The notes: generated by a model from the sequence alone, not told the origin. A stretch of 64,000 bases of DNA from Eutreptiella sp. 'Long Island Sound 2002' (GCA_964036045.1 OZ038384.1:39906844-39970843), one strand, 5' to 3'; shown: positions 10,216 through 22,689, counted from the stretch's first letter. Numbers and translations are program-made.

Positions 10216-11379
10216 ATTTGCCAGGGCGATCTTCTGACGCCAGCGTAAAATTGCCCTTTATCACTCGTAGCGTGCCTTCCGGCTTGTGAAGGCACTGACA
10301 GCCTAGGACAGTCATGCATTCCTGCCTATGGGGTTCGAACTGGGATTCGCGTCAAGTGCCTGATGGCTCACTTTGCAACCTCTCTGGGCATGCGTGGAGG
10401 TGAGGGAACGGAGGGCTGCACCAAGGCCATTCCATGCCAGCTCAAGAAAACCGCTCTTGTACACCCGCTGAGGCAGTAGGACGAAAACAGGCACAATGCT
10501 GCTCAGGTGAGGGCCCGCGGGGGCCGACTCCTCAGGTTTGGACACCACTACCCGCCCACTAACCGTTGGCCAAAGGCCCCCTAGGGGGGGGAGAAAAACA
10601 ATTCCTGGTACCGGTGTACAGCTTTTTTTTTTTCGGGGGGACGGGGGACGGGAAAAAAATTGTGCGAAATTTTTTTCCGGACCCCCAAACCTGAAGTTTC
10701 CTCAACTCTACCCCACCTCTTTGGGTTTGGAAGGTGCAAGGAGGATATTTTTCAAGGTAACCATTGATGTTTCAGCCAACATGGGTGGTATTTGTGTTTC
10801 AGGGCACAAAGACCCACGGTCTATTCCGGTTGCAGTGCAGCGCCCACCCTGGCCTCTTATCGGTAGCCCCAAAAGTGGGCGGAAATGCTACATAACCCCT
10901 GCATTCCCGGGGCTCCCCAACAAAGGGGACAAGATCAAAGCACAAAAAAGCAACAAAAAGCAAAAATAAAAATTTTCTATTGTGTCCCACATCCTACCAG
11001 TAATCATGGAGATTGCCAGCCCCATGAGATGAACCAAAGACCTTCCCATCACAAAGGCACTGCTTACCCACTAGGGTACAAGCCATCTGTGACACATGTC
11101 TACACATGGATGGTATTGATATTTGGTCCAACATGGTTTTCATGCATTATTGAGTGCTCTTTGAGTATAGACACATGGGGTGAAAACCCAATTTTTCACC
11201 CTCTGCTAGGTGAAGCAAATCCATGCAAATCCTCCTTGCGAAAAAAAATTCCTACAGGGGGTGCTAGTTTTTTTTTTTCAGGGGGTACCCTTGGAGGAGA
11301 GGGGGGGGGGTACAAAAAAATTCGCGCGATTATTTTCCACCCCCCCCCCTTGGCTGCGAGGGGCGATGGGCCAAGGGGC

Positions 11380-11437
11380 GGATGGATGGATGGATGGATG
11401 GATGGATGGATGGATGGATGGATGGATGGATGGATGG
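11380..11437. repeat. (GGAT)n tetranucleotide microsatellite
   Basis: About 14 perfect GGAT units. The in-frame Met-Asp-Gly-Trp translation is a by-product of the repeat, not a protein. Confidence 0.95.
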
Positions 11438-12273
11438 CGTAAGCTTGCGGGGGGCGGCTCCTTGGGACACAGGCGCTAAAGCTCTAGTGGCTCAAGGTCC
11501 ATGCAAGCTGAGCTTCTTGAATTCACAATCAATTGACCCATGGGATTTATGCTCTAAGAAGAGGACATGACCTGTCAGCTTATGGTGGGCAACTTTAGGC
11601 AGCCCAGCCCCGCCCCGCCCCGCAGTGCCATATCATGGGCTACTTGAAGCACCCACGCCCCCCATGGGTGCCGACCGACGCACCTAGGTGCCAACCGATG
11701 AATAAGAGGGAGGAGAGGGAGGAAGGGAGGGATCTACTGATGTACACGCTCCCTGTTTCGGCGGCTCACAAGCTAGATGCTCTGCACCACCCAAGCTACT
11801 CCCCCGTGCTACTCCCACAGGGACAACTCAACTAGGGGCAAAGAACTATAGGTGCTCCATGGCAAACACGGCACCAGGGTGCAGAGACGAGAGGGGGAGG
11901 GGAGGAGAGGGGTAGGCAAGTGGGGTGCATGATCATAAGCGGCTTGACCACTCCTTTGTTTTTTTTGGTACTGACACCCAGAAGTAGTCCAAGCCATCAA
12001 GGCAGTTGGTGTCCGTGGGCGTCTACACACTATGCACGGCGAGAAATGCATAGCCAACGGTTTCATGCGCGTGAGGCATGTCCATTGACGGCGACGCTGT
12101 TGGGGGAAACACTCAATCGACTAGTCTGCCATGCGCTTGGGTCATTGGTGCGAGACTACAGAACGTGTGTGTTACCACAAATACTGCTTACTGTTTCGCT
12201 CTAGGGTCTTTCAGAATTGTGTTATTCTGCAACCATGTTCACACGCTCATGAGCCCAAACCTAGCCCAATAAC

Positions 12274-13600
12274 ATGAGTGCTGTGTTTGGCAATTCTCCG
12301 CCAGCCGCCAAGTCGACGGCTCCGGGCAATGCATCCCGACACGAGCTCCGGGCCATTCTTGACCGCCAATGCTTGGAGATGGAGGAGCTTAGGGGCCGCC
12401 TACAAGCTCAGAAGCTCGCGGCCAAGGCGGTGGCGCCCAACCTCTGCAATGCCACTCTCATGGAGTTCCAAGGCAAATTCTGTCTCCCGCGATGAATGCG
12501 CGATGCAACCGGGGATCGGCTGCAGTTTGTGGCTCAAGTTCCCGGGCTGGCCATGGTTGCCGATATGGGCAGCATGGTGGCAGCCCAAGTGTCATCCGGG
12601 CAAGCCCGTGCCAACCAGTTGTCGGCCAACCTGCTGCATAACCACTAGGCCTACCACAACCACTACACGGCAGGTCACGCACGTGACGCTCTTCACAGGG
12701 TGAAGTGGGAGGAAGCCTTGCAGCAAGGGATCAGAGTTCATCCACCTGGGTGTCAAGTTTACCACCGAGGGGGGCGTGTTGAAGGGTGTGGCAAGTAACG
12801 GGAATCATGTTCATGTCTCCGAAATGCCCTCTAGAGATTGTCCTTGATGCAACGAGCTGCGCAAGCTGGAGGCGGAGGAAAAGCATTGGCCTCTCCACTG
12901 TCCGTGTCCGTGCTGTCCGTGTCCGTGCTGTAGTCGAATGCTTGGGGCTAACCACACTATGTGGCGTTTTGGGACTCAGATCCAGGACTGAAAGGGATCT
13001 AACAGACCTCTTTGTCTTCGGGCATTGCCTAGTCCCAACGTCGCATGGTCTCTAAGAAGGTCCCGGCCGCTGCTCCCCGCGGACTGGGAACTATGGTATC
13101 CATTGCTAGTTGAGAAGGTGTTGTGCCACCTGCAGTCATGCCGGCAGCGCCGTTACCACTCAACCATCATTGAGGCCCGAGGAGAGATTGTTGGAGGTCG
13201 GTATGCAGGGCACTTTGGTCAAATGCTTGGCGGAGCGTTCTGTCTTGCGCCAGTTTGCTTCGGGTAACGGGGTGTATTTGCCACCATCACAGCTTTGGAG
13301 GACCCGCGCATCTTGCCGCCCACTGTTCACCCCTTGCACAGTCAAATTGCTGGGGGCTGGGGGCTGCGGAGGGGGGTCAACCTACAACCCAAGACTATGC
13401 CCTCCACCCCCCCGGGGTAAAAGTCAAACCCAAATGTCCTTTGTATCCCGCTGCGGGCAATAGGAGGGAGGGACCCAGACAGAGTGCCCAGCGTGGTGTC
13501 AGGAATGAAGGCTCCACAAATGCAACACCCTGTCCCGCGGGCTAGCATACCAAAACAAAGCCCACAACCTTGGTTACCTCAGTGTAGCATGCACCCAAGC
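12274..13600 (+). pseudogene. Decayed gene with N-terminal coiled coil
   Basis: From an ATG at 12274 one frame reads a plausible protein: Ala/Ser-rich start, then a helical segment (ASRHELRAILDRQCLEMEEL, RGRLQAQKLAAKAV). It meets a TGA after FCLPR at 12493-12495 but carries on in the same frame (RDATGDRLQFVAQVPGLAMV and GSMVAAQVSSGQARANQLSA). Further in-frame stops follow with protein-like stretches up to about 13600. This is what an old nonsense-riddled copy looks like. No domain is recognised. It lies antisense inside the E-F intron of the C2 gene and is probably part of an old transposon or retrocopy. Confidence 0.45.
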
Positions 13601-14885
13601 ATTGGGGGGCCACAGTCATGCAATCGCACACTGCACGCAAGCTCTAGACGTGCTCAAGGATGCCGCATACCTGTTTGATATGTGCGCGCTCATCAGGGGA
13701 TGCATCCAGAGCAAAGGTGTTTGTGACGAAGCCCGTGTTCTATGACCCAACCGTGCTGGTTGCAACCACTCAACTGCATGCGCGCGCGCACGCACACACT
13801 GCATGAGGAGACCACGCAAACCTAGATACCCAAGACAGGCACAGGGCAGTGGCAGGCACTGGTGGTGAAACAGCTTGTCAGGTCAACAATCACAAAAATA
13901 TGGTAATTAGAGGCAGTGCACCTTTCTTTACGACAAATGCAATGCGTAGAAGGTGGGGGCACTTTGTCGCATCCACCTGTAGGGAATCACTGTTCTCCCC
14001 AGCAACTCATTACCAATGTCCATGAACACTGGGGGCACAGTAACGGGGGTACCAGCATTCCACGCACCACACCTTAAATGCTCCCAAACACTACTAACGG
14101 ATCCCCCCCCCCCCCCCGCACACAGCCCACATAGTCACATACAGGCGACCCATACAGTGCAGTGACACAGACAAGAACACACTGGCCCCTGCATGCACAC
14201 ACATATGGCCACTGGGCATTCTGCACAGGCCGAATAGCAATGGTGGGGGGTGTTCTGGACCATACTTGATTGACACTAACAACTCGCAAAATGTTTGCTG
14301 ATACCTACTGACACCTGCAAGGACTTGTGCTGACATCTGTGTGTGGGGAACGGCAATATACCAGACGAGCCATGGTCTGTGGTGATGGAATGCCTATGCC
14401 CCACTGAAGGACAGGCCCTGGTCGTGAGGAGGACCCAGCACCAGGGGGGCTGTGCAGCTTCATCCGATAGCACATGCCACATGGCCTGTGAACGGTCTGG
14501 TCCTCTTTTCTTTATTCGAAGACATGGCCTCCGCTGCCGGGACTTAATGACGGACCACTGTTGTATGTCCGCTGGCTGTGGGCCCCGGTGTCAAGGGGTG
14601 GGGCACGTACAGCTGTAGGCTCCAGCAAGGAGCTCAGCACAGCCTCATTCAGGGGGCTTCCGTAGCAATCTATATTCACTCAGAGAAACACTGCCAACCA
14701 CCGTCAAACCCACAACTGCTGTCAGTAACTGGCGGCCGCCATCGGCCAACCGTCAAAATACTTCTGACCAACCATCTGACACCGTCCACCGACAAAGACA
14801 GCGGCCATGAAGGCGGATCCTCAATGGACAAAGACCAAGGGGAGGGGGGGGCACGAAGGACTACCCCCTGGTCTGGCCACAGCAC

Positions 14886-15308
14886 CTTGATGTGCAGCCG
14901 CCGGCTGTCCGCCAGGGCAGAGGGAAGGCCACAGCCGACGGCGGTCAGCTCCAGCCGCACCTCCCATGGCTCTGCCGGGAGCATGCAACCTCCGCTGGCA
15001 TCCTGCTTCAGAAGGGGGACCCAAATGGTCGTGCACTTGTCTCGCAGCAGCCGGTCCAGAGGACACGTGTTCTTGCCCAGCAGGACGGGGCCCTGGCCAC
15101 GGGGCAGCATCCCGTGCAGCTCCAGCGTCAGGGCGTCTTTTGCAAGGTTCTGGATGGCGATCACGAACCCCTCCTCCCAATACGGCGCCACGGTGTCGGG
15201 GCAGGCCCTCGTGCGGTACCGCTGGTCTCGCAGGCTCAGGATGCAGAACAAATCCGTGAGGTGCCGCCCGCCATGGCCTGGCAGGCCCCTAACAGTCGGT
15301 ATGCTGAC
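14886..15308 (-). CDS. Multi-C2 protein, exon E: most of C2-4 and first strand of C2-5
   Basis: 141 codons (residues 403-543), phase 0 at both ends. The acceptor is CCTCTCAG (15309) and the donor AAG|GTGCTG (14885). It joins exon D as QVQ|VSIPTVRGLPGHGG, then LTDLFCILSL, RTRACPDTVAPYWEEGFVIA, LLGKNTCPLDRLLRDK and WVPLL, all classic C2 positions. The loop-3 region (LELHGMLPRGQGPVLLG) lacks the usual aspartates, so C2-4 probably does not bind Ca2+ and may bind lipid or protein instead. The exon ends after RRLHIK, the first strand of C2-5, so the intron splits that domain. Confidence 0.88.
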
Positions 15309-15519
15309 CTGAGAGGCAGGGCCGGTCGGAGGATAGCTCAAACTCCCGGGCGCGACATGCAAATGTCAGCGATGGTATGCTACAGCCCCAACCACAGCTG
15401 GTGGGAGTGCGGCGCCGCGAACATGGAGAGACTCTCGGCCATGACGCAACGCCCCCCACCCCCAACTGACTCTTGGCTGGAGGCCCGGGGGAGGGGAGGG
15501 GGAAAGGGCTGGGGGGGGG

Positions 15520-17060
15520 GCGAGTTCAGGTCATAGGTCATGGGGGTTGGAAGGTTGGGAGGAGCAATGTTTTTCATTTGGGGGGGGGGGGGGGCAGTAC
15601 CCACTGTACATGCCCCCACATAGGCTCCGCCCCTCTCGCAATGGAAGGTGCCTCAGCTACTAGAGCCACGCATTGGCTCATTACATGCCCAGGACTGCAA
15701 GGTCAGCTCACAGAGCGCTAGGTTCACAAGCCTCTCCTTGCCCTCGGTCTAACCCTGACTTGTGCAGCTATTTGGTTATGGGGTATGGGCCATGTCAATT
15801 AGGATGCACATGAACTTTAAAGCACTAAACCTAGGAAAAGCATATTGGGGAAAAACTGAAATGGCTATGTTGCCCCTGCCGTATAGGGGGGGAAAAAAGG
15901 CTACATAACGCTTGCAGAAACAAGGCAATTGGGGTCCAAAATGGAGAGCCATGATGTTCCTAGAGGCAGCTGTGGACGAAAATTCTATTGCCTTCGGTAA
16001 GGCCCCTCGAACAGAGACAGCATAGGCCGATGATATTGGAAACTTGGGGAGAGTCGTCGATGTGGGCATGGGGCTAGATTTACGCATAGTGGCTACATTA
16101 GGCAATGGAAGTTTTGCCGGCAATTGTGCAAAATGGCTCAAATGGTGCTTTTGGGATCTTGTTGTCCGCTGTGTAAACGTTTGTATTGCCAATGTCCCTT
16201 TTGCACGAACGGGGCAATTATAGCAAGGGAAATGAAATAGATGAAACTGCTGCAGGTGAATGTTTGGCAAGTGTGTGTGAAAACGAAAACCTGCGACATC
16301 CAGGCATCGGGTTGTGTATGTAGCATTGGAGATGATTGTCCCCCCCCCCTGTACTTGGAAACCCTTCTTTCGATGATACACCATGCGGAACAACTGCACA
16401 TGCTCACCACTTGAAGATGCCTTTGCTCAAAGTTTGGGGGCGGATTTGGGCTTGGGCAACTTCAAGTTCTTGAGAATGAAATTGCCTTGCATGTAGTCTC
16501 TTGTAAAATACCACTTCCCACCAAATACATGGGCCATGGGCCACGTGTGAAAATAAATGGATGCCCAGGTTCAAAAAGAGAAGATTGCATGGTGAGCTGG
16601 TGCTAGAAAGGGGAATATAATGCAAAAATATACCCCAAATCAGAAATCACAAAATACCCAACACTTACAACAAGGGTGTCCATGACTCTATGTAACTGGC
16701 AAATTTGTCAACAAACCCACGTCTTATGTGGTTGCACTACATTTGGTGGTACCGAATTAAATTAGGGTCCTAAATTAACATGATCCCTAACGCGTTGTAT
16801 CTTAGACAAGGCCGTAGCTTATACAAGGGGGGGTACCACGCCAAAAAACTCATTTTTCAGCCAACCATGCTAGCCTGAAAACGGCTAAGGCCTCACCGGT
16901 AAGGGCCCACAGGGGGGTCAACCAGGGGTACCCGGAGTTTGGACCCCAGACCCCACCATTGGCTAAGGGGTCCATACATGAGAAAAACGTTCTTCAGAAC
17001 CTGGGTCTGAATCAATGCACAGCGGCCACAACAGGCGAAAAAGCTTCGACCCCCCCCCCA
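15520..17060. other. Intron D-E repeat region
   Basis: Most of the 1976-base D-E intron (17284-15309). It holds poly-G tracts near 15518 and 15582, one ATTGCCTTCGG dispersed repeat (about 15980-16015), and one copy (16850-17040) of a repeat also found at 45976, 46370 and 47550. A 207-codon minus-strand ORF (16399-15776) overlaps these repeats and I do not accept it as a gene. Confidence 0.5.
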
Positions 17061-17284
17061 GAAAAAGTGGCAGGGAGGGGCAAAATTGACAAAGTTATTG
17101 GGGGACACTTGTCTTCCTTTTAAAAAGGGTTAGAAATCCAATATCATACATTGCAGTATGCTACGCGGATGACCCCCCAAAGCGGGGGAAATGGCGCCCG
17201 TGCCTGAGCGTGATCTAACAAGAGGGGGATACGCCCCGCAGTGGGCGGTGGCCGGGGGAGGGGAGATGAAGAGCGGGGCATGAC

Positions 17285-17518
17285 CTGCACTTGTGGGGGC
17301 GGTGGGGGCAATGGGAGCTTCAGCTGACGGCACCCGGAGGCCTCGTAGGAGATATGCAGACGGCCCTTGTACACTTGGGCGTAGCAGGTGTTGTCATGTG
17401 CGTACAGTGGTAGCCATCCGCTCCAGCGCTTGTGCCCCTCCGACTCAAGGCGGTTCAGTGTGATGGGGTGCACGCTGCCCAGAAACAGCTCCTCGTCTTC
17501 AGAGATTGCGTCGTAAAC
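17285..17518 (-). CDS. Multi-C2 protein, exon D: C-terminal half of C2-3
   Basis: 78 codons (residues 325-402), phase 0 at both ends. The acceptor is TGCAAAG (17519) and the donor CAG|GTCATG (17284). It joins exon C as HPLVVE|VYDAISEDEELFLG, which restores the loop-3 hallmark of C2 domains: hydrophobic strand, then an Asp-x-...-Glu-Asp loop, then the LG turn. VHPITLNRLESEG and RWSGWLPLY follow, the usual last strands. Loop 3 keeps acidic ligands, so C2-3 is the best Ca2+-binding candidate of the five. A proline-rich linker (LPLPPPPPQVQ) leads into C2-4. The upstream intron is 23.3 kb, and a MITE-like element starts about 55 bases from this acceptor. Confidence 0.87.
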
Positions 17519-17571
17519 CTTTGCACACATGTGGACACGCCTGCGCCGGTGAATGAAATCCTGCCCCGTTT

Positions 17572-18407
17572 ATCGTCACGCATCGAACTTATATCAGTGA
17601 CGGATGTAATTGGGGGGGTGGGTGTCCCTCCCTCCCCCCCCCCCCTGTTGTGACGAGGCGTCACAATACGCGTCACAAAAAAACCCGGTCACAGATTGAG
17701 CCACGCAGGGTACCAGGAGGCAAGCAGGACAACCCTTCCAGAGAGGCATGTGTGTGCAGCAGGGTACAGGCAACAACAAACAGTTTTTTTTTGTTTCTGG
17801 GTAGTCCACCAGGGTTCTTATTCACTGTCACTGTGCAGCAGGGTTCTCATTCACTGTCACTGACAGTGAGGGCGCTTGCGCTGGCAAAAGAGGACAGGGA
17901 GCTGCCTGAATCCGAAACCTGTCCCAGGTTATCAACATACTCTGCAGTTTCTGGCAGAACGCGTTCCCAGGGTTCTCATTCACTGTCACTGTCACTGTCA
18001 GTACCACTTTCCTCGTCACTGACAGTGAGGGCGCTTGCGCTGGAGGCATCTGTGGAAATGCTTCCAAAAGAGGACAGGGAGCTGCCTGAATCTGAAACCT
18101 TGCATCTCTATGCTGTGCATGCAGTGGATGGATGAATGTCACAAAAAACAGCAAGGTCAGAAGCAAGGTCAGAAGCACAGACACAACTATTCAGCAACCT
18201 GCCCACATGCCCTCAGGAAATACCACTGCCCTCAGGAAGTACCGCAGAGCCTTTTGGGTGTCACAATATTTTCAGAAAAGCTGTTTTCCCACTATGGCCT
18301 ATTGTATTTTTTGTGACATGTCACAATTCACTACCCCCCCCCCCCCACCCCCACCCCCTGAGTGGCGCACAAATTAGATCCATCACTGACTTATATCACA
18401 CGTGACA
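17572..18407. mobile_element. MITE-like element with ~36-bp terminal inverted repeats
   Basis: The left end (17572-17610: TCGTCAC, then CATCGAACTTATATCAGTGA, then CGGATGTAATT) is matched in reverse at 18372-18407 (AATTAGATCCATCACTGACT, then TATATCACACGTGACA). Inside each end is a second inverted motif (GTCACAAAAAAA, TTTTTTGTGACA). The interior carries a duplicated ~130-bp block (17840-17930 and 17960-18100, sharing GAGGGCGCTTGCGCTGG and AGGACAGGGAGCTGCCTGAA). No coding capacity is visible. I could not define a target-site duplication. Confidence 0.6.
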
Positions 18408-18409
18408 GA

Positions 18410-19330
18410 TAGTTCAACTGCGGGCTGTTTTGGGGTTGATGTTACCGGGTTGATTTTCAGTTCCAATGCGCTCTGAACCCTGAGAATGGGTCGATCCAAA
18501 AAACCTGTCCTGCCGCTTAGTACCCACCAGGGGCAAAATGCAGGTGGTCAAAATAAGATCGTGCGGGAGGGGGGCGGCCTGTTCGAATATTGACACACGG
18601 GCGTGTGCGAAAACTTTTGGGGGGTCTGAAGGGGGGCTGAGGTGTTGGTGGGGGGGTCTGGGGGGGATTTGAATTTGGATTTGGGGGCTGATGTTAATGC
18701 TCATAGGACGCCTGGGTGGAGCACAATGGCGTCCCTGACGACTATGCATATCGGCCGGCCATGCCTTATGAGATGCACTCCTAGCGCCCTCAATGAACCC
18801 TTCCCAGCATTGTGCGCTCTACAGCCTTTCCTGGGTCACTCCCCGCTTGGCTCACGGGGTGCTCTGCCTCCACTCCGAGGCCCCACTTGCCCCCTTCGGT
18901 GGTGCCAGCCCCCTGCTGCCTGGGGTCGCGTGGGGCGCACGGGGGAGGGGGGGGGAATTCAAATTTTGTACCCGCGGTTGCTGAGGAACTTTTTCAGCTC
19001 ACTCGAAAAAACGGGTAGTTTGGGTACTTTCTGCACATTTCAAACCTAGGCGTTGAAAAAAAGGGTAGTTTTCACCATTGACACAATTTTTGCAACTTGG
19101 CCTCACTCCACAACTAATCTGGGCAAATGCCTGGACCACCTGGCCTTGTGACCCGAGCAGAGGTGTTCCCGCCATACAACGAGGCTTGAGTCATGCCGCA
19201 CAGATTTTCAGGGATCGATTTTTTTGCCACACCAGCAAAAATATTTTAGGCGGGCCGCCGGTGGGTACATTTTTGCTCCGCATGCCACATTCAAGGATTG
19301 TACGCCTCCCATGCTTTACTTCTTGCGCTG
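18410..19330. other. Intron stretch without a supported gene
   Basis: G-rich and C-rich unique sequence with a GCGAAAACTTTTGGGGGGTC segment near 18606 related to the SINE-like family at 39.2 and 50.1 kb. No ORF here has a recognisable product. Confidence 0.4.
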
Positions 19331-19331
19331 C

Positions 19332-21160
19332 TTAGCCGCGACACTGGGTGTTGACGGGCTCTTCCACTTCCCACGCTGCGCTGCTTCGGATTACCGTCCT
19401 GCGAGTGGCGTTGGTGGTACCGTGGGTCTTGGTGAGTCTCTTGCAGCGCCTTGGTGCTTGGGCTTCCTCAGTGAAGGATGGACCTGAGGACAGGGATCCG
19501 GACGATCTCGAAGCAAAACTTGAACTCGAACTCGAAGTCGTATTGGTTTGAGACTTGGAATGGGAGGAATCTCCGGAGCTAGTATTGTCCTCTTGGGTGG
19601 TCTCTCCTTCTCCACTCTCCTCTTCAACATCCTCGCTTCGTGCTTGCCAATCAGAATCCGTGGCATTGGCTCGTCGTTGCCCGCGAAACATGTCACCACC
19701 CACATCAGACGAGGTAGCATCCGTCATGCTTGTTGATTTTGGGTCAACATTCTCGACAACGGTAACACGTGGAGCACACAATTTGGTCCGTGACCGCCGG
19801 TGTTTTGAAGCCGACGCACGCACCCGTGCCCTGACAACCCAGCCAAAAATGTCATAATCGGCAATGGTGGTCTTCGGGTGGCTCTTCTCAAAGTGTGTCC
19901 GGATGGTGAGCGTAAAGGGTGCGGCCTTGCAGAGAACATTCCGACAATTCTTCAAGGCGGTGTTGTAATGCAGCCTCGAGGCAAACTTGCAGGTGCTTTT
20001 CTTCGTCTTGCTAGTAAGCTCAGTTTTGCAATCCCCATTTATTTGCCCACAAAAGCCACATGCTTCAAAGTCCCCACGGTCGTCGGCATCGGGCATAGGA
20101 TCTCCACACTGCAAATGTCCCGCCACATGATCCAGCATCTTGTGCAAAGATAAAGCAGCATGACAAAAGAGGCAGTTTTTCACATCTAGTGGAGGCCTCA
20201 GACTTGTGTGATCCACGCCTTGGTATGGGGTATCTTGAAGATGGGCACACGTGTCAATGCTGGCAGTGATGTTGATAAAGGAATTTGCCTCCTCCACAGA
20301 TAGCTCCCATCGTCCATTAGTCTTCATGCTTAGGTTCACAAAGCAAATGTCACCGGACTTGAAGTGCAGTGCCTTTCCTCTTCATCTTGTCCATTCGAGT
20401 TTGCCTTCACTTGAAGCTGTGAAAGGCAGTTACTCCCCAGTAACAGTTACCCCATGAACTTCGTGCAGCCATGTAATGTTCGGGGCCACAACAACACGGC
20501 CATCTAAAACGTTTTGTGCGGGCCACTACCGGTGAGGTGATGTTGGTACCACCCGTGCCCTGGAATGGCCTCGGAGCGTAGTTGTCCTCCACAAGCACAA
20601 ATGTAAGACGCCTGGCCTTGTTTTGATGCTTGCTGCCGGCGCAAAAAATTGGTTGTATGGATCCAGTTCTTGTTGACAACCGAATTGATGTGATCTGACA
20701 GAAAAGTTGGCACATCCCGTTGAGAAGCAATGATCGGCCATGATTGCAAAAGGCCGTTGTGGCGTTCCATTTCTCACGGATGGTTGTGACATTGCGGTCC
20801 TTAAACACTTGCGCCTCCACAGTACGAACAGCCACTGTGGCAGGCAAAGTGACAACATACAAATCCAGATGGCTATGCTGCATGGTTCGTTGTTTGGCAT
20901 CCGGCACCATCAATCTTGTCAATGTGTCACGCCAATACCTCAATTGTGCGTACAAAGCTCCTTCCTTGGCTGCTTTACCAGACCCATGTACACCAACATC
21001 AATCCAACCCTCATTGCACGCACCCAACGTAACAGCCCAAGTCCCATAAGTCCAAATATAGAAAGAGCGGTCCCGCGGGGTTTGCAAGATTGCCTCAAAA
21101 GGTGCGACGATGTTGTTGAGCTCAGTTGGGATCGCTTGGTTGATGGAGATGTCCTACAAT
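19332..21160 (-). pseudogene. Zinc-finger protein remnant of transposon-associated type
   Basis: Two minus-strand frames follow one another, 21160-20407 and 20400-19332, separated by a frame break and stops near 20405 and 20370. The second part has a C2H2-like site (NCLFCHAALSLHKMLDHVAG, ending in H) and then CGFCGQINGDCKTEL...CKFASRLHY...NCRNVLC...THFEKSHPKT. From memory, unverified, this Cys/His layout resembles uncharacterised zinc-finger proteins common around transposons in mushroom-forming fungi. A basic stretch (RVRASASKHRRSRTKLC) and an acidic Ser-rich tail follow, ending in TAG at 19332. The first part (TYGTWAVTLGACNEGWIDVG, HLDLYVVTLP, RTVEAQVFKDRN) has no sure match. It lies in the large C2 intron, same strand. 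Confidence 0.5.
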
Positions 21161-21169
21161 TCTAAAGCC

Positions 21170-21765
21170 TAGTGAAGAGCAAAACACGACAACAGAAGAA
21201 TTGAATTGCTTATGTGCCTTGGTAATACACTATCTCAACCAACCAACCTTAGCCTTGAAACAAGAAGAGAAGTTGTCCTTAGGTCCTACACTATGTTTCG
21301 ACCAACCCTCCAAGCCCGGGAGCACTATGTACCCTTCGTGAAGCGGCCATTTGAATGGGGGATTCACGGAAGTGCAAATTTGGCAACTTTTTGCTGTGTT
21401 TTGCGCGTAACTTGTTGCCATCGTGTGCGTTTCTCATGCTATCTTCGCCAAAATGGTGCTACAATAAATGCGTCCAAATTTAAGGTTTTACCTAGCCGCT
21501 TGTTTCCACACATTCGGTGTTCTTCCGTCGAATTTGGTGCAAATTCACCTAAATTCACACAAGATTCGCTCCAAATTCAAGGTTGTGAATTTGTACGAAT
21601 TTCGGACGAATTTGTTCCAATTTGCACTCTTTCGCTTTCCTACTCAACTCTCATCGCCTTTCGTTATTTGATTATGTCGCAAACGCTTTCGCAACTGGCG
21701 TCCCTGCAGTCCAGGCCTGATGCTGCCGCCGACACCCTAGCGCAGCATCAAGCCCCACATCGTGG
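21170..21765. other. Unique sequence before the 41-bp array
   Basis: It contains several AAATT(C/T)-bearing direct repeats (21480-21620, for example CAAATTCAC and GAATTTG). No supported gene. The long plus-strand ORF that begins here (21206) runs straight into the minisatellite and is not a gene. Confidence 0.4.
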
Positions 21766-21769
21766 GTGG

Positions 21770-22428
21770 ATCCGCAATTTGGGGACACAGACTCCCGCTC
21801 CTTGGCATGGCCCCTCGAATTGGGGATACGGACTCCCTCGCCTTGGCGTTGCACCTCGACCTAGGGATACGGACTCCCACGCCGTCGCATGGCCCTCAGA
21901 TTGGGGAAATGGACTCCCACGCCTTGCCATGGCCAATGGACTTGAGGATACGCACTCCTACGCCTTGGCGTGGCCCCTCGAGTTGGGGATACAAACTCCC
22001 AGTCCTTGGCGTGACCCCTCGAGTTGGGGATATGGACTGCCATGCCTTGGCGTGGCCCTTGGAATTGGGGATACAGACTCCCACGCCTTGGTGCCGCCCC
22101 TCAAGTGGGGGATACGGAGTCCCACGCCTTGCCGTGGCACCTCCACATGGGGATACGGACTCCCACGCATTGGCGAGGCTTCTCAAGTTGGGGATAGCGA
22201 CTCCCACGCCTTGGCATGGCCCCTCGAATTGGGGTTATGGACTCCCAAGCCTTTGCATGGCCCTTGGACTTGGGGATACGGACTCTTTCACCTTGGCGTG
22301 GCCTCGCAAATTGTGGATACGGACTCCCACGCATTCGGCATTGGCGTCGTCCCTCTAATTGGGGATACGGACTCCCACCGCTTGGCGTGGCCCCTGGAGT
22401 GGGGAATACGGACTCCTACACCTTCCCC
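21770..22428 (+). repeat. 41-bp minisatellite array A (about 16 units)
   Basis: Unit starts at 21781, 21822 and 21863 give an exact 41-bp period. The consensus is roughly GGGGATACGGACTCCCACGC, then CTTGGCGTGGCCCCTCGAGTT. Each unit contains CACGCC-TT-GGCGTG, a near-perfect inverted repeat. Because 41 is not a multiple of 3, the unit reads in all frames and generates several long false ORFs on both strands. Confidence 0.95.
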
Positions 22429-22689
22429 GGTGACCTAGATTAAAGTCAATATGGTTAATTTTAATTTTTAATATATGAACCCGTTAATATATTAATCTCG
22501 CAAATATTAGGAGGTTAAAGCTCAATTTTTTTGATTGGGTCATTTGTACCCATTTTTCCATGCACATATGAGGACCCATAAGGGGTGTTACGTGGTATAT
22601 TGTTGCACAATGGTATAGTAGAGAGGTTCCAATGTTGTGTTGTTGGGTGTCTTGGACACCCCCCTTCCGGTTGCCCGCATCCCCCCCCG

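Larger units (their letters stand above)
10068..14885 (-). other. 4.8-kb intron E-F of the multi-C2 gene
   Basis: Bounded by a GTGCTG donor (14885) and CAG acceptor (10068). Contents: a GAGGT pentamer tract (10165-10215), a pair of T-, G- and C-rich repeats (10560-10700 and 11230-11350), an ATGG tetramer tract (11380-11437), and a decayed coiled-coil gene (12274-13600, opposite strand). The stretches 10216-10560, 11440-12270 and 13610-14600 hold no feature that I can support. Confidence 0.7.

Noticed and set aside
15776-16399. 207-codon minus-strand ORF
   Set aside because: Spans two dispersed repeats, has no recognisable domain, and lies inside the D-E intron without splice support.
21206-22438. 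410-codon plus-strand ORF
   Set aside because: Two thirds of it is the 41-bp minisatellite read through all frames (123-bp supra-period).
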